NCBI RefSeq assembly: GCF_900142135.1
Contig: NZ_FQZU01000001.1
Span: 285,653-349,652 of the forward strand
Source of the DNA: Desulfatibacillum alkenivorans DSM 16219
GTDB taxonomy: Bacteria; Desulfobacterota; Desulfobacteria; Desulfobacterales; Desulfatibacillaceae
Reading direction: 5' to 3'
Length of the DNA: 64,000 bases
The position numbers were made by a program, and so were the translations under genes. Shown piece after piece: positions 17,655 to 26,431 of this stretch (the first letter of the stretch is position 1; each line of letters begins with the position of its first letter). Below the pieces are notes generated by a model that searched no databases, was not told where the DNA came from, and was given only the letters and a program-made list of their open reading frames with translations.

Positions 17655-18308
17655 ATGAGCGAGTCTTTCAAAGGCATAGCCATCGTGGCCTGCGGCACCC
17701 TGAGCCCGGAGCTTAAGCGTCTGCAGGAGGAAGGCTTTTTGGATACGGAATATTTGTACTTCACCAAGCCGGGACTTCATCAAAACGTCCATGAACTGGA
17801 GAAGCAGTTGCGCAACCAGGTCGCCAAGGCCAAGGAAAAGACGAACAAGGTCATTGTGGTTTACGGCGGCAAGTTTTGCTACGTGAACGCGGACGAGCCC
17901 ACCAAGACCATGCAGAACATCATCGAAAGCCTGGGCGGCAGCGTAAAAAGAATTCAGGCCACCCACTGCATGGACATGATAGCCGGCGAGGAGGAACGCG
18001 CTCAAATCGCGGACGAACTGGCCGGCGGAGAACTGGTCTGGTGGATGACGCCCGGCTGGGTCAAGTTTCGGCATCAGGTTTTTGACGGCTGGGACCAGGC
18101 CCTGGCCAATGAGAATTTTCCCCGGCATTCAGGCGGCGCCATCGTCCTGGACGGCATCGGATTCATGGACGAGTATATGACGGAAAAACCGGAGGAGTTT
18201 TTGGAATACTGCGACTGGATGGGCATTCCCATGCAAAGCAATCCGGGAAACCTGGACCGGCTGAAGAGTCTTTTGTTGGAACAGAGACAGCTTTTGGATG
18301 GGGAATAA
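17655..18308 (+). CDS. DUF1638-like protein
   Basis: This 217-residue soluble protein resembles DUF1638 proteins: an IVACGTLSPEL start, a VIVVYGGKFCY strand, the THCMDMIAGEEER segment and a WWMTPGW motif. ATG 17655 is preceded by AAGGAGGT with 6-base spacing; a TTG two codons earlier is less likely. In methanogens, relatives of this family occur near corrinoid methyltransferase genes, but their reaction is not known to me. The gene is 158 bp downstream of the flavodoxin on the same strand and may be the last gene of the sigma-54 operon. No metal site can be claimed beyond two candidate Cys/His spots (FCY, THC). Function is unassigned. Confidence 0.65.
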   Translation: MSESFKGIAIVACGTLSPELKRLQEEGFLDTEYLYFTKPGLHQNVHELEKQLRNQVAKAKEKTNKVIVVYGGKFCYVNADEPTKTMQNIIESLGGSVKRIQATHCMDMIAGEEERAQIADELAGGELVWWMTPGWVKFRHQVFDGWDQALANENFPRHSGGAIVLDGIGFMDEYMTEKPEEFLEYCDWMGIPMQSNPGNLDRLKSLLLEQRQLLDGE

Positions 18309-18855
18309 TTCCAAAAGGAAGCTACATCCCTGCAAGGGGTGAAGAAGGCCTTAACGGGGAAATTCATTTGTTGGGTTTCGCACCTATGTTTTTGGCCTTG
18401 ATAACTACTCAGGCGAGAAACGGACAGCCTTTGCGGGAAACGTTCTGCAAGCTCTACCCAACCTACTATTTTTATGGGTAAAATTTAGGTTGGGTAGAGC
18501 GTCGAACCAGGCATATTGGATTGGAAAAACGCGTCTTGCCTAAACGCATTGTAAGGTTTATGCGGCCGCTGCGAAACCCAACAAAAATGGACGGTCTTGG
18601 CAGCCAGTGTTCTCAGTGAACCCACAAGTTTCGTAGAATGAAGCATCATGAATAAGGGCGGCTTTGGGGGCCGTTAACACGTCTCCCCGGCCCCGGGACC
18701 GTCTTTGTTCACAATGGAAAAATCCGGGCCTGAAAATGCTGTGCATCAAGGACTTGCCGCCGGGCCAATATACTTTCGCCGCTCCTGAAAGGCGTGCCCG
18801 GCGATCCTCGACAGCGCGGCCATGGTTCATGGGGTCCAGGTCCGGATTTTTTCCG
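18309..18855. other. Gene-free stretch with nested inverted-repeat element
   Basis: Five hundred bases between convergent genes hold the nested palindromic element listed separately (18368-18584). From 18585 to 18855 I see no convincing gene or RNA; short open frames there lack ribosome sites and family likeness. Confidence 0.5.
18368..18584. repeat. MITE-like element with two nested inverted repeats
   Basis: The outer arms TTGTTGGGTTTCGC (18368-18381) and GCGAAACCCAACAA (18571-18584) are perfect 14-bp inverted copies. Inside lies a second perfect 15-bp pair, GCTCTACCCAACCTA (18451-18465) and TAGGTTGGGTAGAGC (18486-18500). A half copy of the same unit occurs at 49044-49068. No transposase is encoded. 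Confidence 0.65.
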
Positions 18856-19587
18856 TTATTCCGGCAATGCATAGTCTCTGGGCTTTTCCATCTTCGATTG
18901 CTGGCCGTAGGCGTCTATAGTGTACATTGTCCTGCCGCTGGGGTGGTAAGCTCTGATCATCAATTCTTCATAAGTGTTCGGGTCGATTACAATCTTAACT
19001 CCCGCTGTGGCCGAATATCCGTATTGAATAAGATTTTCCACGGAGGCCGCTCCCTCAGGCTTTTCCGCAAAGTAGGCCTGGGCCGCATAATATGCGGAAT
19101 GCGCTGCAGTTTCCGCCGTCTTGTCGTAGGCCTTCATCCGATATGAAATAAAGTTTGGAACGGCGATGGCCGCCAAAATGCCTATCATAAAAACAGCATA
19201 GCCGACCACGGGAATAACAATGACCGGGGCCAGGTTATTGACTTCCGGATACTTTTCCCGGAGCTTTTCCGTGTCGGTTGCTGCATAGATAATTAATTCG
19301 ATTATCATGCCGATAAAAGTCAGGCCGGTCCAAGAGAACAGAAAATAAAAAATTCCCATGCCATATCTTTTCAGATAAAACTTGTGTCCGCCAAGCGCTC
19401 CAAAGAACAATGTGATGAGAATCAGGGACGGCTTGTCCAGGCCGGATTTTTGCTTTGCATGGCAGTGGGGGCAGTTAGGCAGTTTGGATGGAATAAGGTT
19501 TCCGCAATTTTCGCAATAGTGTTCATTGGCGCCTCTAAGAGAAGGCTTAGCGTCCAGCGCAGGGGGCAGATCAGCGACGGTTTCCAT
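18856..19587 (-). CDS. Zinc-ribbon / TM2-domain / pilin-like helix membrane protein
   Basis: This 243-residue protein joins three parts. A zinc ribbon has CENC (25-28) and CPHC (39-42). A TM2 domain follows, with two membrane helices and a GGHKFYLKRYGMGIFYFLF core (about 52-102). Then comes a hydrophobic helix GILAAIAVPNFISYRMKAYD (about 136-155) that looks like the N-terminal helix of a type IV pilin or pseudopilin, followed by a soluble tail. ATG 19587 is chosen because AAGGAG precedes it; an upstream in-frame start would lie before that site. The pilin-like sequence is internal and has no leader cleavage site, so it is probably not an assembled pilin. Function is unknown. Confidence 0.75.
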   Translation of the reverse strand: METVADLPPALDAKPSLRGANEHYCENCGNLIPSKLPNCPHCHAKQKSGLDKPSLILITLFFGALGGHKFYLKRYGMGIFYFLFSWTGLTFIGMIIELIIYAATDTEKLREKYPEVNNLAPVIVIPVVGYAVFMIGILAAIAVPNFISYRMKAYDKTAETAAHSAYYAAQAYFAEKPEGAASVENLIQYGYSATAGVKIVIDPNTYEELMIRAYHPSGRTMYTIDAYGQQSKMEKPRDYALPE

Positions 19588-19977
19588 TTTTTTTCTCCTT
19601 CTTGAATGCAGCATCTTTAAGTTCGGATGGTTGAAATAATCATTACAAATGCAGGTGCATTCCCTCTCATAACGCTTTTTGGCGGCATATTAAAGTAAAT
19701 TTGTCAAAAAATACGAAGAACAGGCTTCTGAAACTGATGGTCATCAGCAGGAAATGTCTGCGGATTCATTTGATGAGCGGCAATCGGCCTTGACGCCCTA
19801 TGCTGTATTATTGACGCAAAGCGTCTTGGAACTCCTTGTTAGAGCGCCGGGTTTATGTTAAAAAAACCTCCACCTTTCGTTGCATTTTTTCATTAACCAA
19901 AATATCTCCGTACGCCGCAACAACAACAACGGCCTTGGATTTTACCAGCGGTGGAGAAAATACAGAAAAGAGAATTC
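19588..19977. other. Divergent intergenic region before RND exporter
   Basis: This AT-rich DNA separates the TM2-pilin gene (minus) and the RND gene (plus) and should hold both promoters. A short palindrome GACGCAAAGCGTC (about 19813-19825) is the only notable motif. No gene is seen. Confidence 0.4.
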
Positions 19978-22473
19978 ATGGCAAACGCAAAGGCGCCAAT
20001 CGAGGGGGCGTTTGAGCAAAGCGGGCATTTTTTTTACAGACATGCAAAAATGACCCTGGCGATTGTTTTCGCCTTTATAGCCTTGCTGGCTTTGCAGATT
20101 CCACGCATTACCGTGGACACATCGGCCGAAGCTCTGCTGCATAAAAATGATCCGGACCGGATCGACTTCAACAAATTTCGGGATCAATTCGGGCGTTCCG
20201 AGGTGGTGATCATCGGCGCCCGGGGCGGGGAGGTGTTTTCCCCGGAGTTTTTTGAAAGGCTCCGCAGCCTCACCGAGGATTTGGAGGAAAACGTCCCCTA
20301 CGTCAAGGAGGTTACGAGCCTTATCAACGTCCGCAACACACGGGGCGAGGCAGACGAATTGATTGTGGAGGACCTGACCGAGGAATGGCCGGAAAGCTCC
20401 GAGGATTTCGCGGCTTTGAAAAAGCGGGTGCAGCAAAATCCATTATACATCAACCATGTGATCTCCCGGGATTTAAAGACCGCCGCCGTCGTCATCGAGA
20501 CGGAAGCGGTGGTTGTGGAAGACGGCCAGGGGGACGACGCCTTTGAGGTTTTTGACGAGGGCTTTTCCACGGATTCGGACGATCCCTTTGATGCGTTTGA
20601 GTCCGGGGCGGCGCAGCCGTCCGGCGAAAAGCCCGAACTGCGGTATTTTTCCAACGAGGAAAACCTGCAAGTGGACAGGGCGGTCAAGGAGATCGTCGCC
20701 CGGCATGAAACCAGGGATTTCGACCTGGTCTATTCGGGCGGGCCCGCCATTGCGGTTGTATTCAACAAGGCGGTCATGGACGACACCCGGCTGTGCATGA
20801 TGCTTGCCATGATGTCCAGCATGTTCTTTCTGGTGCTGATTTTTAGACGGGTTTCCGGGGTGTTTTATCCCTCCTTCATCGTGTGGGCCTCTTTAGTATG
20901 CACCATGGGGCTGTTCCCTGTTTTCGGGGTTCCTTTCAAGCTGACGGCGTCCATCATCCCTGCTTTTCTGGTGGCCGTGGGCGTGGCCGATTCCGTGCAC
21001 ATCCTGGCTATATTCTACCGGAGGCTGAACGAGGGGGCCAGCCAGGAGGACGCTATCGCTTACTCCCTGGGCCACTCAGGCCTTGCCATTGTCATGACCA
21101 GCATGACCACGGCGGCCGGGCTGCTGTCCTTTTCCATGGCCGAACTCACGGCCCTGGCGGAGTTGGGAGTCTTTGCAGCCATCGGCGTGATGCTGGCCCT
21201 GACCTTCACCCTGACCATGCTGCCGGCCATGCTGGCCGTTTTTCCCATTCGCGCGGCCAAGTCCCAGGCCAGGCAGACCATGCTCATGGACCGTTTTTTG
21301 CTCTTTTTCGCCAAAATCTCCACGGCCCGGCCCTGGCTCGTCGTCATCGTAAGCATGGCTTTGATGGCGGTTTCGGCCAGCTTTCTCCATGACCTGGTGT
21401 TTTCGGACAACATCGTGGAATACCTGCCGGACAGCACGGATGCCAAGCATCATATTCTGGACCTGGACCAACGTCTGGACGGCGTTCTGACCCTGGAGGC
21501 GGTGCTGGACTTCGGCCGGGCCGAGGCCTTGTACGAACCCGCCAACATGGACAAGCTCCAGACCTTTTGCCAGCGGGTGGAGCCTTTTGAGCTAAAGGGC
21601 CTGCACGTGGGCAAGATCATCTCCATCCTGGACGTGGTGCGGGAGATCAACCAGGCCTTGCACGAAAACGATCCGGCCTATTATTCCATACCGGACTCCC
21701 GGCAGGCCATCGCCCAGGAGTTGCTGTTGTTTGAAAACAGCGGGGCGGACGACCTGGAAAAAGTCACCGATACGCGGTTTTCCAAGGCAAGGGTTACTTT
21801 TAAGGCTCCGTGGGAGGATTCCGTGGTGTACGAGGCTTTTATTCAGGAAATATGGCGCGTGTATCACGAGGTTTTTGACGAGGATTCCGTCCAATTAACG
21901 GTCACGGGCGAGACCGCGCTTATGGCCAAAACCATCCCGGCCGCCCTGCGAAGCATGACCAAAAGCTACGCCATCGCCTTTGTGGTTATCACCATCATGA
22001 TGATCTGGCTGGTGGGTCATGTGAAAACCGGAGTGGTTTCCATGTTTCCCAACCTGCTGCCCATTGTGCTGGTGATGGGCGTGATCGCCCACTCCGGTGT
22101 GATGCTTAACCTCAACACGCTCATGATCGGCAGCATCGCCATAGGCCTTGTGGTGGACGACACCATGCACTTCATGTATAACTTCAGGCGATATTTTGAC
22201 AGCGGGATGGACCCGGAAAAGGCGGTGCGGTGCACCCTGTTGGGAACCGGCCGGGCCTTGCTCATCACCTCCCTGGTGCTGTGCTCCGGCTTTTTGGTGC
22301 TTTTGGCGGCCAGCCTGAGCACGTCCATCCAGTTCGGCATCTTCACGGCAATGATCATCCTGCTGGCCCTGCTGGCGGATTTTGTCCTGGCGCCCGCCCT
22401 GATGGTTCTTTTAACCCGCAAGGAGCATCAGGCCAGGCTCGCCCTTCAAGAAAGCGAGGAAACCCATGTCTGA
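19978..22473 (+). CDS. RND-superfamily (MMPL-type) exporter
   Basis: This is an inner-membrane transporter of 831 residues with the duplicated RND layout: one N-terminal helix, a large periplasmic loop, a five-helix bundle, then the same again. Typical motifs are VADSVHILAIFYRRLNEG in the first bundle and GLVVDDTMHFMYNFRRYF in the second, including the acidic residues used for proton coupling. MMPL proteins move lipids or hydrophobic compounds without a dedicated outer-membrane channel gene nearby. ATG 19978 is preferred over GTG 19951, although its ribosome site is weak. An acidic insertion (DDAFEVFDEGFSTDSDDPFDAFE) in the first loop is unusual. The metallo-hydrolase gene overlaps its end by 8 bp. 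The substrate is unknown. Confidence 0.92.
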   Translation: MANAKAPIEGAFEQSGHFFYRHAKMTLAIVFAFIALLALQIPRITVDTSAEALLHKNDPDRIDFNKFRDQFGRSEVVIIGARGGEVFSPEFFERLRSLTEDLEENVPYVKEVTSLINVRNTRGEADELIVEDLTEEWPESSEDFAALKKRVQQNPLYINHVISRDLKTAAVVIETEAVVVEDGQGDDAFEVFDEGFSTDSDDPFDAFESGAAQPSGEKPELRYFSNEENLQVDRAVKEIVARHETRDFDLVYSGGPAIAVVFNKAVMDDTRLCMMLAMMSSMFFLVLIFRRVSGVFYPSFIVWASLVCTMGLFPVFGVPFKLTASIIPAFLVAVGVADSVHILAIFYRRLNEGASQEDAIAYSLGHSGLAIVMTSMTTAAGLLSFSMAELTALAELGVFAAIGVMLALTFTLTMLPAMLAVFPIRAAKSQARQTMLMDRFLLFFAKISTARPWLVVIVSMALMAVSASFLHDLVFSDNIVEYLPDSTDAKHHILDLDQRLDGVLTLEAVLDFGRAEALYEPANMDKLQTFCQRVEPFELKGLHVGKIISILDVVREINQALHENDPAYYSIPDSRQAIAQELLLFENSGADDLEKVTDTRFSKARVTFKAPWEDSVVYEAFIQEIWRVYHEVFDEDSVQLTVTGETALMAKTIPAALRSMTKSYAIAFVVITIMMIWLVGHVKTGVVSMFPNLLPIVLVMGVIAHSGVMLNLNTLMIGSIAIGLVVDDTMHFMYNFRRYFDSGMDPEKAVRCTLLGTGRALLITSLVLCSGFLVLLAASLSTSIQFGIFTAMIILLALLADFVLAPALMVLLTRKEHQARLALQESEETHV

Positions 22474-23335
22474 CAACGAAAAACCCCAGGTTAAGGCCAG
22501 TTTTCGCGGAACCAATTGCCTGGTCCTCAAGGACGGAAAATCCACCATCCTGGTGGACCCCTATTTCACCCGGGTGGACGCCAAAACCGTTTTCCTGAAG
22601 AAAATCCAGCCCAATCCGGCGCGTATAACCAAGGCGCTCAACGACGCCCAGGTGGACCGGGCCGACGCCATATTGATCACCCACGCCCATTTTGACCACG
22701 CCCTGGACCTGGCCCACGTGGCCAAAGCCGCCGGCGCCGTGGTTTACGGGTGCGAGTCCGTGGCCAACGTCTGCCGGGGCGGGGATTTGCCCGAAGATCA
22801 GATTTGCGTGGTGGACCCCAAAAAGCCCGTGGAGATCGGCGATTTTTCCGTGCGGTTCATCCCGGGAATTCATCTGGCCTTTCCCTTTATCCTGCGTTTG
22901 CTTTTAAGGCCGGGACGAAAAATCACCGCGCCCCTGCGGCCGCCCGCCAGAAGCAGCGCCTGGGCCGAAGGCCAGGTGCACGCCCTGCATTTCACCCATC
23001 CGGCGGGAACTTTTTTCAACCAGGGCAGCGCCAACTGGGTGGAAGGCGCCCTAAAAGGATATGAAGCGGACGTGGCCTTTTTGGGCGTGGGCGGCCTGGA
23101 TCTCCACAAGGCCGATTACTGGGACAAATGGTACGCGGAAACCGCCGGATACGTGAATCCCAAGCAGATCTACTGGACCCATTGGGACGATTTTTGCCTG
23201 TCCCTGGACGAAAAATGGCGATACCTCAGGCAGGTGGACACGGTCCTGGCCCACTTCTCCCACAAACTGAAAAAAGAGGGCGGCCCGCCCGAGGAAAAAA
23301 TGCCCTGGCTGGAATGGATCGACGTTTTTGCCTGA
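22466..23335 (+). CDS. Metallo-beta-lactamase-fold hydrolase
   Basis: This 289-residue protein has the metal-binding THAHFDHALD motif (HxHxDH, about residues 71-80), an early GTNCLVLKDGKSTILVDPYF strand pair and a late His-containing WTHWDDF segment, all typical of the MBL fold. The reaction could be hydrolysis of an ester or thioester; the sequence does not show the substrate. It overlaps the RND exporter by 8 bp, so the two are co-translated and may act on the same compound. No signal peptide is visible, so it acts in the cytoplasm. Confidence 0.9.
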   Translation: MSDNEKPQVKASFRGTNCLVLKDGKSTILVDPYFTRVDAKTVFLKKIQPNPARITKALNDAQVDRADAILITHAHFDHALDLAHVAKAAGAVVYGCESVANVCRGGDLPEDQICVVDPKKPVEIGDFSVRFIPGIHLAFPFILRLLLRPGRKITAPLRPPARSSAWAEGQVHALHFTHPAGTFFNQGSANWVEGALKGYEADVAFLGVGGLDLHKADYWDKWYAETAGYVNPKQIYWTHWDDFCLSLDEKWRYLRQVDTVLAHFSHKLKKEGGPPEEKMPWLEWIDVFA

Positions 23336-23563
23336 TTAAAATGACTAAACTCTCAATACGCACCAGCACCCCCCGGCATGCAAAATACGCCGAAAATGAA
23401 TGGTAGGGCGCGGGGCTTGCCCCGCCCGCCCACTGCGAAAGTTTTAACTCCAAACGCAATGCATCCCATAACAAGGTAGTTGCGCCCCCTGTGGGCGTCC
23501 ATGATTCTCAGAAGCCAAACGGAAATTTGACCCCATTCAAGATGAGGAAAGGAGTTTTGATCC
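23336..23563. repeat. Intergenic GC-rich repeat DNA before ilvD
   Basis: This contains GTAGGGCGCGGGGCTTGCCC and GTTGCGCCCCCTGTGGGCG, text also seen (direct or inverted) near 25300, 25497 and 29455. It ends with the ilvD ribosome site (GAGGAAAGGAG). No gene is seen. Confidence 0.5.
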
Positions 23564-25207
23564 ATGAAAAAGCCCAAGAGCCATTCCATTTTCGACGACA
23601 GCGACTTTCCCATCAGCATTGTGCGCAAGACCATCTTCCAGGGCACCGGAACCGACATGGACGAGGCCGGGCAAAAGCCTTTGATCGCCGTGGCAAGCTC
23701 CCAGACCGACATCAACCCCGGGCATATGCATTTGCAAAACCTGGCGCTGAGGGTCAAGGAAGGAGTGCACGCGGCCGGCGGCCTGCCCTTTGAGTTCAAC
23801 GTGCCCGCGCCCTGCGACGGAATCACCGAGGGCCACGAAGGCATGCGCTACGTCCTGGCCCAAAGGGATTTGATTGCGGACATCATCGAAACCCACGTGC
23901 GCAGCATGCGCTACGATGGCATTGTGTTCATCGCCGGATGCGACAAAATCATCCCCGGCATGCTCATGGCCGCAGCAAGGCTGGACCTGCCTTCAATTTT
24001 TCTGACCGGCGGCCCCAACTCCTGGAATATCCGCCACACGCCTTTGATGGACGGCAGCGTCAACCATCAGTCCTACGACGACCTGGAAGCCAAGGTGTCC
24101 TGCGCCACGGCCGCCACCTGCGGCTCGTGCGAGGTCATGGGCACGGCAAACACCTTCCAGTGCATCGCCGAAGCCCTGGGCATGACCCTGCCCGGATCGT
24201 CCAACGTTCCGGCCTTTTTGTCCGAAAAATTGACCTTCGCCCGGAAAACCGGCAAGCGTATCGTCTCCCTGGTGGAGGAGGGCGTCAACGCCCGGCAGGT
24301 GCTGAACAAGCAATCCCTGCAAAACGCCGTGATGGTGGATCTGGCCATTGGCGGCTCCACCAACTCCACCCTGCATTTGCCCGCCCTGGCCCGGGCCATG
24401 GACCTGGAATTGCCCCTGGAAACCTTCAACGAATACGGTGCGAAAATCCCCACCCTCACCAGCATCGCCCCCAACGGCCCCCATGGAATTCTCGACCTGT
24501 ACATGGCCGGAGGCGTGCAGGGCGTCATGAAAATGCTGGAAGACGATCTGAATACAGATGCCTGGACCGTTGCAGGCGGCCCCTTGAAAGACGTTCTGGC
24601 CTTTGCAGCGGTCAAGGACCCTGCGATCATCCGGCCCAAGGACAATCCCTACCTGGCGGAAGGCGGCACGGCGGCCCTTTTCGGCTCCCTGGCGCCGGAA
24701 GGATCGGTGGTCAAGCAATCCGCCGTCATCGAATCCATGCGGGTGTTCACGGGCAAGGCCCGGGTCTTCGAGTCCGAGCACGACGCCCTCAAAGCCGTCC
24801 GCGAAGAAACGATCCGGGAGGGAGACGTGGTGGTCATCCGCAACGAAGGCCCCAAGGGAGGGCCGGGCATGCCCGAAACCCTGGCCGTCACCATGGGCCT
24901 GGACATGGCCGGATATAAGCAGGTGGCGCTCATCACGGACGGGCGATTTTCCGGCGCCACCTCAGGCCCGTGCATCGGGCATGTATCCCCGGAAGCGGCG
25001 GCGGGAGGCCCTATCGCCCTGGTGGAAAACGGGGACGAAATATCCATAGACATCCCGGCCCGCAAGCTGGATCTTCTGGTGTCCGAAGACGAGTTGGAAA
25101 AAAGGCGCGCCAATTGGAAGCCCGTGCAAAGGGAAATCCCGCCGGGATACATGCGCCGGTACGTGAAACTGGTCTCCTCCGCCGCCAAAGGCGCGGTGTT
25201 GGAGTAG
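23564..25207 (+). CDS. ilvD: Dihydroxy-acid dehydratase
   Basis: This 547-residue cytoplasmic enzyme dehydrates 2,3-dihydroxy-isovalerate or -methylvalerate to the 2-keto acids of branched-chain amino acid and CoA-precursor synthesis. It is full length. It shows the early GTGTDMDEAGQKP segment, the cluster-ligand regions AGCDKIIPGM and CATAATCGSCEVMGTANTFQ, the substrate-site NEGPKGGPGMPE and the C-terminal TDGRFSGATSGPCIGHVSPEA signature of the IlvD/Edd family. The related 6-phosphogluconate dehydratase and sugar-acid dehydratases share these, but overall length and motifs favour IlvD. It stands alone between repeat-rich gaps. Confidence 0.93.
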   Translation: MKKPKSHSIFDDSDFPISIVRKTIFQGTGTDMDEAGQKPLIAVASSQTDINPGHMHLQNLALRVKEGVHAAGGLPFEFNVPAPCDGITEGHEGMRYVLAQRDLIADIIETHVRSMRYDGIVFIAGCDKIIPGMLMAAARLDLPSIFLTGGPNSWNIRHTPLMDGSVNHQSYDDLEAKVSCATAATCGSCEVMGTANTFQCIAEALGMTLPGSSNVPAFLSEKLTFARKTGKRIVSLVEEGVNARQVLNKQSLQNAVMVDLAIGGSTNSTLHLPALARAMDLELPLETFNEYGAKIPTLTSIAPNGPHGILDLYMAGGVQGVMKMLEDDLNTDAWTVAGGPLKDVLAFAAVKDPAIIRPKDNPYLAEGGTAALFGSLAPEGSVVKQSAVIESMRVFTGKARVFESEHDALKAVREETIREGDVVVIRNEGPKGGPGMPETLAVTMGLDMAGYKQVALITDGRFSGATSGPCIGHVSPEAAAGGPIALVENGDEISIDIPARKLDLLVSEDELEKRRANWKPVQREIPPGYMRRYVKLVSSAAKGAVLE

Positions 25208-25242
25208 CCGGGATGGCCAACGGCATGTAATGCCGGAGAGCA

Positions 25243-25297
25243 GCCAAGAATGGAGTAGGGTGCAGGGTTCCCGTGCCCGTTGTACATTGAATTGTAG
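25243..25297. repeat. 55-bp direct repeat, copy 1
   Basis: This copy runs from GCCAAGAATGG to TTGAATTGTAG. It matches copy 2 at 25443-25497 at 50 of 55 positions, exactly 200 bp apart. Confidence 0.85.
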
Positions 25298-25442
25298 TTT
25301 CAGGGCTTGCCCTGCTGTTTTTTAGCGTCCCCCCTGTGGACGCCCACGGGACGCACGACGCGCGTCCCTTGCAGGCATGGGGGCCTGCATCTGCACTGCC
25401 ATGAAGACGTTGGCGCCATCCATATCGCATAATACCAGGGCG

Positions 25443-25497
25443 GCCAATAATGGCGTAGGGTACAGGGTTCCCGTGCCCGTTGTTTATTGAATTGTAG
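25443..25497. repeat. 55-bp direct repeat, copy 2
   Basis: This copy runs from GCCAATAATGG to TTGAATTGTAG, with five substitutions relative to copy 1 and no length change. Confidence 0.85.
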
Positions 25498-25537
25498 GGT
25501 GCGGGGCCTGCCCCGCCCGTCACGGAGGAAATCAAAC

Positions 25538-25864
25538 ATGCCTATGCCGCAAGATGCGCCTATTTCATTCAAGGCGTTTCGATTTATAAAATTGAGCCTG
25601 TATTTGGCCACCGCCGCGGTTATTGGACTTCCTTTTTTGACTGTGTGGGAGAAAATGGCCTTTATCGAGCCGTATCATCATGTCTTGTTTAGACTCTGGC
25701 TTGGATTAATCATCCTAAACAGCCTGTGGATATGCCCCCGGTGCGGAAAAATGCACGCCCTCTCCCGCAAGTTTGCCTTCACGATAATTCCCTTCACCAG
25801 CAAATGCTTGAATTGCGGCCTGAAAATGGACGGAACCGGCGTGGACACAAGGCTTCACCTTTAG
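25538..25864 (+). CDS. Small two-helix membrane protein with zinc ribbon
   Basis: This 108-residue protein has two predicted membrane helices (about residues 14-33 and 45-64) and a C-terminal four-cysteine knuckle, CPRCGK (about 67-72) and CLNCGL (about 90-95). ATG 25538 follows CGGAGGA by 9 bases; an earlier in-frame start lies in repeat DNA and is unlikely. I do not recognise a family. The zinc ribbon on the cytoplasmic or periplasmic side could be structural. Confidence 0.7.
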   Translation: MPMPQDAPISFKAFRFIKLSLYLATAAVIGLPFLTVWEKMAFIEPYHHVLFRLWLGLIILNSLWICPRCGKMHALSRKFAFTIIPFTSKCLNCGLKMDGTGVDTRLHL

Positions 25865-25975
25865 GGTGGAAAGTTGTCGCGCGAAGCGCCATTTGAAGTT
25901 TTTTGTGGAGCTTTTTTTCAAAAAAGCGATACGCCGGAGGCTATTTAGTTTTTTAGGATTTTATCGTCTTGAAAA

Positions 25976-26068
25976 TGGCGGAGAGGGTGGGATTCGAACC
26001 CACGATCCCGCTTGTGGCAGGATACTGCTTTTCGAGAGCAGGGCCTTCAGCCGCTCGGCCACCTCTCC
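25976..26068 (-). tRNA. tRNA-Ser (anticodon CGA)
   Basis: The minus strand folds as a class II tRNA: acceptor GGAGAGG (5' end at 26068) pairs with CCTCTCC, followed by discriminator G and an encoded CCA (25976-25978). The D-arm TGGCCGAGCGGCTGAAGGC, a long variable arm and the T-loop GGTTCGAATCC are normal. The anticodon loop CTCGAAA gives anticodon CGA at 26032-26034, reading UCG serine codons. Confidence 0.97.
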
Positions 26069-26261
26069 GCATGGGGGAACAAAATTTGAAGCAAAACGTT
26101 TATCCCTATTGGCCCTTTCTGTCAATGGAAAAGCGCGTTTGCTGATTGAACCTGGGTGCGAACCCATGCAGTTCAATCTCTGATGTGGAATTCCAAGTGT
26201 GTTTGACGAACGGACGCCCTGTCCGATTTCATATTAAAAAAAAGAGACTCAACCAAACCCG

Positions 26262-26353
26262 TACGCCCGCCGGAACCCCCCAATCTTCAAATCTTTCCCG
26301 GCCGCGCCTACCGTCCTATCGGATCCAGGCAAAAAACTGCCTTGCCTGGGCCG
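26262..26353. repeat. Dispersed repeat unit B, copy 1
   Basis: This begins CGTACGCCCGCCGG, contains CTTTCCCGGCCGCGCC and ends in the CCAGGCAA...TTGCCTGGG palindrome. It matches 29663-29760. Confidence 0.65.
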
Positions 26354-26431
26354 CCCATTTCAATCGGTGTTGGATGAAGTAGTTTGCAGGTAATAAGTGA
26401 TAAGTCCAAGGATTTGTTGTAATTCCATGTA

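Larger units (their letters stand above)
25208..25537. repeat. Intergenic repeat cluster after ilvD
   Basis: This stretch holds the 55-bp direct repeat pair (25243-25297 and 25443-25497, listed separately), a GCAGGC/GCCTGC palindrome at about 25371-25389 and GGGCTTGCCCTGC text shared with the longer dispersed repeats. No gene is seen. Confidence 0.6.
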
